A DNA stretch of 8,174 nt, taken from positions 1 to 8,174 of the forward strand of contig JAISXE010000144.1 of assembly GCA_031270615.1 (NCBI GenBank), given 5' to 3'. Shown here in pieces: positions 1 through 4,332 of the stretch (positions are counted from its first letter, which is position 1; each line of letters starts with the position of its first letter). A program made the translations under genes and the position numbers. This stretch comes from Spirochaetia bacterium. GTDB taxonomy: Bacteria; Spirochaetota; Spirochaetia; DTKZ01. The notes under the pieces are model-generated. The model was not told where the DNA came from and ran no database searches. It saw nothing but the letters and a program-made list of their open reading frames with translations.

Positions 1-10
1 AACCGTTTTT

Positions 11-61
11 GGGCCTCTCGCCCTGTTGCCGGGTGGGCAAAGACACGCCCTGATGGGCGTG
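11..61. repeat. Cluster of three adjacent small stem-loops in the left intergenic region
   Basis: Three perfect inverted repeats follow one another within 51 bp: GGGC-CTCTC-GCCC (11-23), TTGCC-GGGTG-GGCAA (26-40) and CACGCCC-TGAT-GGGCGTG (44-61). The last is the strongest, with a 7-bp stem and 4-nt loop, followed by CGTTTATTT, so it could act as a weak rightward terminator for a gene lying left of the window. The run of three hairpins also resembles an intergenic palindromic repeat element (REP-like). The sequence alone does not decide between these. No convincing gene is seen in 1-191. Confidence 0.45.
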
Positions 62-81
62 CGTTTATTTCGGCGTGCGCA

Positions 82-99
82 GTCCGTGTTGTCCGTGGT
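82..99. repeat. Nine-bp tandem duplication (GTCCGTGTT / GTCCGTGGT)
   Basis: Two adjacent 9-bp units, GTCCGTGTT and GTCCGTGGT, differ at one position. They lie between the stem-loop cluster and the tgt promoter, and no function is apparent. The same 9-bp period appears at two other places in the window (7013-7048 and 8075-8091) with unrelated unit sequences. Confidence 0.5.
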
Positions 100-144
100 T
101 TACCGCCTGTCATTTGCAATAAGCCTTTTTGCTGCGGGACACCT

Positions 145-154
145 GGCCGCGGCC
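145..154. promoter_or_regulatory. GC palindrome abutting the tgt -35 box (candidate operator)
   Basis: GGCCGCGGCC is a perfect 10-bp palindrome that ends one base before the candidate -35 box TTGAGC. Its core GCCGCGGC occurs again just upstream of the -35 box of the TPR-greA promoter (8067-8074). By eye I found that octamer nowhere else in the window. The position fits a regulator site, but short GC palindromes also arise by chance in GC-rich DNA. Confidence 0.3.
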
Positions 155-183
155 TTGAGCCGGTTTCCATTCTCTGGTATTTT
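155..183 (+). promoter_or_regulatory. Candidate sigma-70 promoter of the tgt-murJ-HEAT operon
   Basis: A -35-like TTGAGC (155-160) and a -10-like TATTTT (178-183) are 17 bp apart. The -10 box is preceded by TGG, matching the extended -10 pattern TGn. Each hexamer matches consensus at four of six bases. Transcription would be expected to start near 189-191, directly before the ATG at 192, giving a leaderless or nearly leaderless mRNA. This fits the absence of a Shine-Dalgarno sequence in front of tgt. Confidence 0.4.
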
Positions 184-191
184 AAGCCTGT

Positions 192-1310
192 ATGTTTACC
201 GTTCTTGAGGAAGACCCCGAAAGCCGGGCGCGGCGCGGCGTGCTGCGCTTGAGGCACGGGGATGTGGAAACACCGGTTTTTATGCCCGTGGGGACAAACG
301 CGGCGGTGAAGGCCATCACGCACCTGGACCTGGAAGAAATCGGGTTTGGCCTTATTCTGGGCAACACCTACCATGTATACCTGCGGCCGGGGCTGGACCT
401 TATCCGCGCGTATGGGGGCCTTCACGCGTTTTCCGGCTGGCGGCGCAATATCCTGACCGATTCGGGGGGCTTTCAGGTTTTTTCCCTCGCGCCTTTGCGC
501 AAAATCCGTGACGAGGGGGTTTCCTTCCGCTCGCATATCGACGGCTCTTCCCACCTGTTTACGCCGGAAAGCGTTGTGGAGGCGCAGGGCGTTTTCGGCA
601 GCGACATCATGATGCCGCTGGACGTATGCACGCCGTCGGGCATCACCCGCGCGGAGGCCGAAAAGGCCCTCACCATGACAAGCGCCTGGGCGGGGCGGTC
701 AAAAAAAGCGTGGCTGGGCCTTCCAGAGGCGGGCAGGGGAGGGCTGTTCGGAATCATACAGGGGAATTTTTTTGAGGACCTGCGCAGGCGCAGCGCGGAG
801 GAAATCCTGGGCCTGGATTTGCCCGGCGTGGCCATAGGCGGGCTTTCCGTGGGGGAATCCCCCCGGCGCTTTGCCGAGCTTCTAGAGTTTACCTCGGCCA
901 TGCTGCCCAAAGAGAAACCCCGCTACGTCATGGGGATTGGCACGCCCGAATACATCCTGGAGGCCGTGGGCAGCGGCATCGACATGTTTGACTGCGTGTT
1001 CCCCACGCGCATCGCGCGGAACGGCTGCCTGTTTACCAGCAGGGGCCGCCTGGTTTTGAAGCGGGAGGAAAACCGAGGCCTTGACCGGCCTCCGGATCCG
1101 GACTGCGCCTGCCCCGTGTGCGCCCGCTATTCAATAGGGTACCTCCGCCATCTTTTCAAGGCGAGGGAAATCCTGGGCCCCATGCTTGCCACCTATCACA
1201 ACCTGTATTACATGAAAAATTTCCTAGAAAAAGTCTCGGATAGTATAAAAAAACATACATTTTTGCGGTTTAAAAAGGAATTTTTGGAGCTTTATGGAAC
1301 AATCGATTAA
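192..1310 (+). CDS. tgt: Queuine/preQ1 tRNA-ribosyltransferase (tRNA-guanine transglycosylase)
   Basis: Cytoplasmic enzyme that swaps guanine-34 in the anticodon of Asp, Asn, His and Tyr tRNAs for preQ1, a step towards queuosine. The 372 residues match the family's usual length (E. coli 375). Family residues are visible: D90 in LTDSGGFQ (general acid/base, E. coli D89), D144, Q190 and G217 of the base pocket, D267 in GIDMFDCV (nucleophile, E. coli D264), the wobble-recognition stretch TRIAR (272-276), and the zinc ligands C305, C307, C310 and H336. The bacterial-type GLSVG (217-221) and C146 suit preQ1 rather than queuine, by inference. The start is fixed by an in-frame TAA at 183-185 and by N-terminal fit to E. 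coli Tgt. No Shine-Dalgarno is visible. The 3' end overlaps murJ by 17 bp. Confidence 0.97.
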   Translation: MFTVLEEDPESRARRGVLRLRHGDVETPVFMPVGTNAAVKAITHLDLEEIGFGLILGNTYHVYLRPGLDLIRAYGGLHAFSGWRRNILTDSGGFQVFSLAPLRKIRDEGVSFRSHIDGSSHLFTPESVVEAQGVFGSDIMMPLDVCTPSGITRAEAEKALTMTSAWAGRSKKAWLGLPEAGRGGLFGIIQGNFFEDLRRRSAEEILGLDLPGVAIGGLSVGESPRRFAELLEFTSAMLPKEKPRYVMGIGTPEYILEAVGSGIDMFDCVFPTRIARNGCLFTSRGRLVLKREENRGLDRPPDPDCACPVCARYSIGYLRHLFKAREILGPMLATYHNLYYMKNFLEKVSDSIKKHTFLRFKKEFLELYGTID

Positions 1311-2874
1311 AAAAAGCACCTTCCACACTGTTGTCGTCATGGTTTCGACTGCGGTTTCCCGGCTTTTCGGCTTTGTGCGCATTGCCCTTATCGGCGCGAT
1401 TTTCGGCGCTTCGGGCACGGCGGACGTGCTGAACGCCGTGTTCACCATTCCCAACAACCTGCGCAAACTTATGGCGGAAGGGGCGCTTTCCTCGGCTTTC
1501 ATTCCCGTCCTCTCGAAATCCATTGTCCAGGACGCCACGGGAGGGCGGGCGCGGAAAATCCTGCGGCTTACCCTGACGTTCCAGTTCCTGGTTCTGGCGC
1601 CGGTTCTCCTTGTCTGCGTGGCGTTTTCCCCTGCGGTTGTCCGCCTCATCCTTGATTTCCAGGACCCGGAAAAGATCGCTCTTGCCGCCGGCCTTTTCCG
1701 CTGGATGATTCACTACCTGCTCCTCGTCAGCGTCAGCGCGGTCTTCATGGGCGTCATCAACGCGCATTCGAGCTTCCTGGTTCCCGCGCTGACGCCCATA
1801 CTCTTTTCCGTGGCGGTTATTTCCTCGGTGCTGCTCCTGCACCGGGTTTTCGGGCCTTTCGCGATGGTCGTCGGCGTCCTGGCGGGGGGGCTGGCCCAGG
1901 TTTTTTTCCAGGTTCCAAAAATGAAGTCCCTGGGCTATGGTTTCAGGCCTGCCCTGGGGTTCGGGAATCCGGATTTCGTGAGGATGATGAAGCTCTGGCT
2001 GCCTGTTGTGGCCACGGCATCGGTATACACAATAAACGAGCAAATCGCCATTTTTTTCGCCACCGGCCTGGAGGAGGGCAGCGCTTCGGCCATGAGCAAC
2101 GCCCTGGTTTTCTGGCAGCTTCCCTTCGGCGTTTTTTCGGCCTCGATTACCACGGTGCTTTTTCCGCGCATGAGCCGCCAGGCCGGGGCAGGGGATACCG
2201 GGGGGCTGAAAAACACCCTGGAGTACGGTTTGCGCTATCTCGTCCTGCTTCTTGTCCCCTCGGCGCTTGTCATATCCTTCCTCGCAAAGGAGATCGTCGC
2301 GGTGGCCCTCCAGCGGGGGAATTTCCTGCCGGAAAACACCCTTTTGACCGCGCGGGTCCTTGTCGCCTATAACCTGGGACTTCTGCCGGTCGGCGCTTTC
2401 AATTTTTTCCAGCGCTATTTTTACGCGCGGGACAACTACAAAACGCCCCTCGCTACGGCTTTTTTGGCCTGCATCCTGGATGTCATCCTCTCGCTTCTGC
2501 TGAAGGAAACATCCCTGCGCGTGGCCGGCCTTGCCCTGGCGAACTCGATTGCCTTTGGCGCGGGGCTTCTCATCATGTGGCTGCGGGCGCGGGCCTCCCT
2601 GAAACCCCGGGATGCCAACAGGGCGGGGGAGGGTTTGGGCTTCCGGCCGGTATTCGCCGCCCTTTCCAAAAGCCTCGCGGCCTGCCTTCCCGCGGCGGTT
2701 TTCCTGCACGGCTTCCTGCGGTATACGGGTTCCTGGTGGCGGGACGGCAGCAGCTTTTCCGGCCTTGGGCTTCTTTCGTTTGCCGGAGCGGCTTCCGCCG
2801 CGATAATTTTGATAATGTACCGGATCATGAAGATCGATATTGTAATGAGTATCCTGCGCCGGGAGGTAAAATGA
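1294..2874 (+). CDS. murJ: Lipid II flippase MurJ (MviN family)
   Basis: Inner-membrane MOP-superfamily transporter that flips lipid II to the periplasmic side for peptidoglycan synthesis. At 526 residues, hydrophobic almost throughout, it fits the 14-helix family. Signature regions: SRLFGFVR (22-29) with R23 and R29 (E. coli R18, R24), D44, PNNLRKLMAEGA (53-64) with R57 (E. coli R52), PALTP (164-168), and QLPFGVF (275-281). The motif ADRL of TM8, which holds E. coli R270, reads ALVF here (270-273), so that cavity arginine is replaced by V272. Hydrophilic stretches near 433-450 and 478-490 separate the last helices. The start lies inside tgt and has a GGAG (1286-1289) four bases upstream. The stop overlaps the next gene's start as ATGA. 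MurJ function is confidently assigned by family; the missing arginine is odd. Confidence 0.95.
   Translation: MEQSIKKSTFHTVVVMVSTAVSRLFGFVRIALIGAIFGASGTADVLNAVFTIPNNLRKLMAEGALSSAFIPVLSKSIVQDATGGRARKILRLTLTFQFLVLAPVLLVCVAFSPAVVRLILDFQDPEKIALAAGLFRWMIHYLLLVSVSAVFMGVINAHSSFLVPALTPILFSVAVISSVLLLHRVFGPFAMVVGVLAGGLAQVFFQVPKMKSLGYGFRPALGFGNPDFVRMMKLWLPVVATASVYTINEQIAIFFATGLEEGSASAMSNALVFWQLPFGVFSASITTVLFPRMSRQAGAGDTGGLKNTLEYGLRYLVLLLVPSALVISFLAKEIVAVALQRGNFLPENTLLTARVLVAYNLGLLPVGAFNFFQRYFYARDNYKTPLATAFLACILDVILSLLLKETSLRVAGLALANSIAFGAGLLIMWLRARASLKPRDANRAGEGLGFRPVFAALSKSLAACLPAAVFLHGFLRYTGSWWRDGSSFSGLGLLSFAGAASAAIILIMYRIMKIDIVMSILRREVK
2861..2866 (+). promoter_or_regulatory. Ribosome binding site that fixes the start of the HEAT-repeat gene
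   Basis: GGGAGG lies four bases before the ATG at 2871. The reading frame is open further upstream, to a GTG at 2577 inside murJ. This strong Shine-Dalgarno, together with the signal peptide that immediately follows the ATG, shows that 2871 is the real start. It lies within the last codons of murJ, as expected for coupled translation. Confidence 0.85.
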
Positions 2875-4310
2875 GCGTGGAAAATCCCCTGAAAACCCCA
2901 AAAAAGTCCTTCAACGGGCGGATAAACCGGCCCGCGGCCCTTGTTTTCCTCCTTTTTTTGGCAATATCCCCCTATGCCCAGGAACCGCCTTCCCCCGCGC
3001 CGGAGGATGCGGCGCCTCCCGCGAAGCCCGCGGAAGAAAAACCGGCCGAAACAATCCGTTCCCTGGGCGAGGAGCGCAGGGATACTATAAAATACGGGCT
3101 GGAGCCGGAACTCATCGATCTTCTTGCCGCCCTGCGGAACGAGAAAAATGACGGGTTTATCGGCGATTTCGCGGAGGTCCTCGCGCAGAGGCCGGGCGTC
3201 AAAACCGTCCAGGAAATATTCGCGTATTTTACCGTTATGGACAGCGACGCGGGAATGGAAGCGGCGGAGAAATACCTTGAAAACTACCAGGAAGAACCTC
3301 GGGACATCGTGGGCGCCGTTCTGCGCTACCTTTCGGCCGAAAAGAACCACGACGTCCAGGAACAAATCTATCCGCTTCTTGATTCCCCTGTAATCCAAAT
3401 CGCGAAGGCCGCCGTGCGGTATTTCGGCAAAAAGGGAAACGCCGAAAGCGCGGAAAAGCTTTTGGGGCTTTTTGGGAAACAGGACATAAGCCGGGACCTG
3501 CGGGAGGATATCGTCCTTGCCCTGGGAGAAATGAAGGCCGAAGGCGCGGTCGCTTTCTTGATTTCCCTGCTTGAGGACGAGGACGAGGATATGACCCTGC
3601 GCCGCTATGCCTGCGATTCACTTGGAAAAATCGGCGACTCCCAGGCCCTGCCGGCAATCAAGGCGGCCCTTGGATCGCCGGACAACCTGCTGCGTTCCTT
3701 TGCCATTTCGTCTTTGGGGTATTTCCCCGGCGATGAGAACGCCGGGGTTCTTACGGCGGCGCTGAGGGATTCCTTTCCCCGCGTCAGGGAGCTTGCTGCG
3801 GAAAGGCTGGGCGATATGGGGTACGAGGAGGCCGTGGACATCCTTATTTACCGGGCGCGGCGCGATCCGGACAGGAAAGTGCGCCAGGCGGCCTTCCGCA
3901 GCCTGTCAAAGATCGGCTCCTCCGAAGCGGTCGCGTTTCTTCAGGAATTCCTTGAGGGCGAGAGGAACGCCCTGGACCTGCGCTCCCTCGCGGCGGAGGA
4001 GCTGGCGGACAGACACCCCGATGCAATGGCCGAAAGCGCCGCCAAAGTCATGGCAATGGAGTGGACGAAAGACCGCTCGCCCATGCTGGACGTGGTGTGC
4101 AAGCTCCTGTCGCAGAAGGAGTATTCGGGCTTTGGCGATCTTTATAAACGCATGCTGGGGCACGCGAATTTCATCATACAGATTTACGGCGTGCGGGGCG
4201 TGCAGAAAAACCGCGTGACAGGCCTGAAGGCGGAGGTGGAAGCCCTGTCCGCCGAGGGCCGCCACCCCCAGCTCCGCAAAAACGCGCTTTCGGCCCTGGA
4301 GGGGCTGTAG
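2871..4310 (+). CDS. Secreted HEAT-repeat protein, probably periplasmic
   Basis: A 479-residue protein without a recognised specific function. It opens with a signal peptide: basic KKSFNGRINR (11-20), hydrophobic segment 21-34, and probable signal peptidase I cleavage after PYA (A36). There is no lipobox cysteine. A Pro/Ala/Glu-rich linker (about 38-60) follows. Residues about 165-365 hold five or six HEAT-like helical pairs with the pattern hydrophobic-x-LG-x-(I/M)G or VR-x-A, for example ALGEMKAEGAVAFL (217-230), DSLGKIGDSQALPAI (249-263) and RVRELAAERLGDMG (304-317). HEAT arrays are protein-binding scaffolds and no catalytic motif is seen. It is the last gene of the tgt operon and overlaps murJ as ATGA, which suggests, but does not show, a cell-envelope role linked to MurJ. 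Its stop is 15 bp from the convergent greA stop. Confidence 0.85.
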   Translation: MSVENPLKTPKKSFNGRINRPAALVFLLFLAISPYAQEPPSPAPEDAAPPAKPAEEKPAETIRSLGEERRDTIKYGLEPELIDLLAALRNEKNDGFIGDFAEVLAQRPGVKTVQEIFAYFTVMDSDAGMEAAEKYLENYQEEPRDIVGAVLRYLSAEKNHDVQEQIYPLLDSPVIQIAKAAVRYFGKKGNAESAEKLLGLFGKQDISRDLREDIVLALGEMKAEGAVAFLISLLEDEDEDMTLRRYACDSLGKIGDSQALPAIKAALGSPDNLLRSFAISSLGYFPGDENAGVLTAALRDSFPRVRELAAERLGDMGYEEAVDILIYRARRDPDRKVRQAAFRSLSKIGSSEAVAFLQEFLEGERNALDLRSLAAEELADRHPDAMAESAAKVMAMEWTKDRSPMLDVVCKLLSQKEYSGFGDLYKRMLGHANFIIQIYGVRGVQKNRVTGLKAEVEALSAEGRHPQLRKNALSALEGL

Positions 4311-4332
4311 TGTGGCGCCCCGCGTTTACGCG
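4311..4332. other. Convergent operon junction without a recognisable terminator
   Basis: The HEAT-gene stop (TAG, 4308-4310) and the greA stop (TAA on the minus strand, 4328-4326) are 15 bp apart. The only inverted repeat is the tiny CGCG-TTTA-CGCG (4321-4332), with no T-tract on either strand. Transcripts from both operons therefore probably run into each other's 3' ends, or stop by a factor-dependent route. Confidence 0.5.

Noticed and set aside
3..170. Minus-strand frame open from an ATG at 170 to the left edge
   Set aside because: The Arg-rich product has no recognisable domain, there is no clear ribosome binding site, and the frame crosses the stem-loop cluster. Treated as non-coding.
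1..191. A preQ1 riboswitch in front of tgt
   Set aside because: Tgt uses preQ1, so I looked, but there is no preQ1-type aptamer with an A-rich tail near the start codon, and the predicted transcript has no leader to hold one.
1..252. Plus-strand frame open from the left edge to a TGA at 250-252, possibly the tail of an upstream gene
   Set aside because: It runs through the stem-loops and promoter into tgt in another frame, and its Cys/Arg/Pro-rich composition does not look like a protein end.
1270..2901. A 543-codon open frame on the minus strand opposite murJ
   Set aside because: Its product is Arg/Gly/Lys-rich with no membrane or domain pattern, and it lies fully antisense to an unmistakable MurJ. 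It is an effect of GC-rich codon use.
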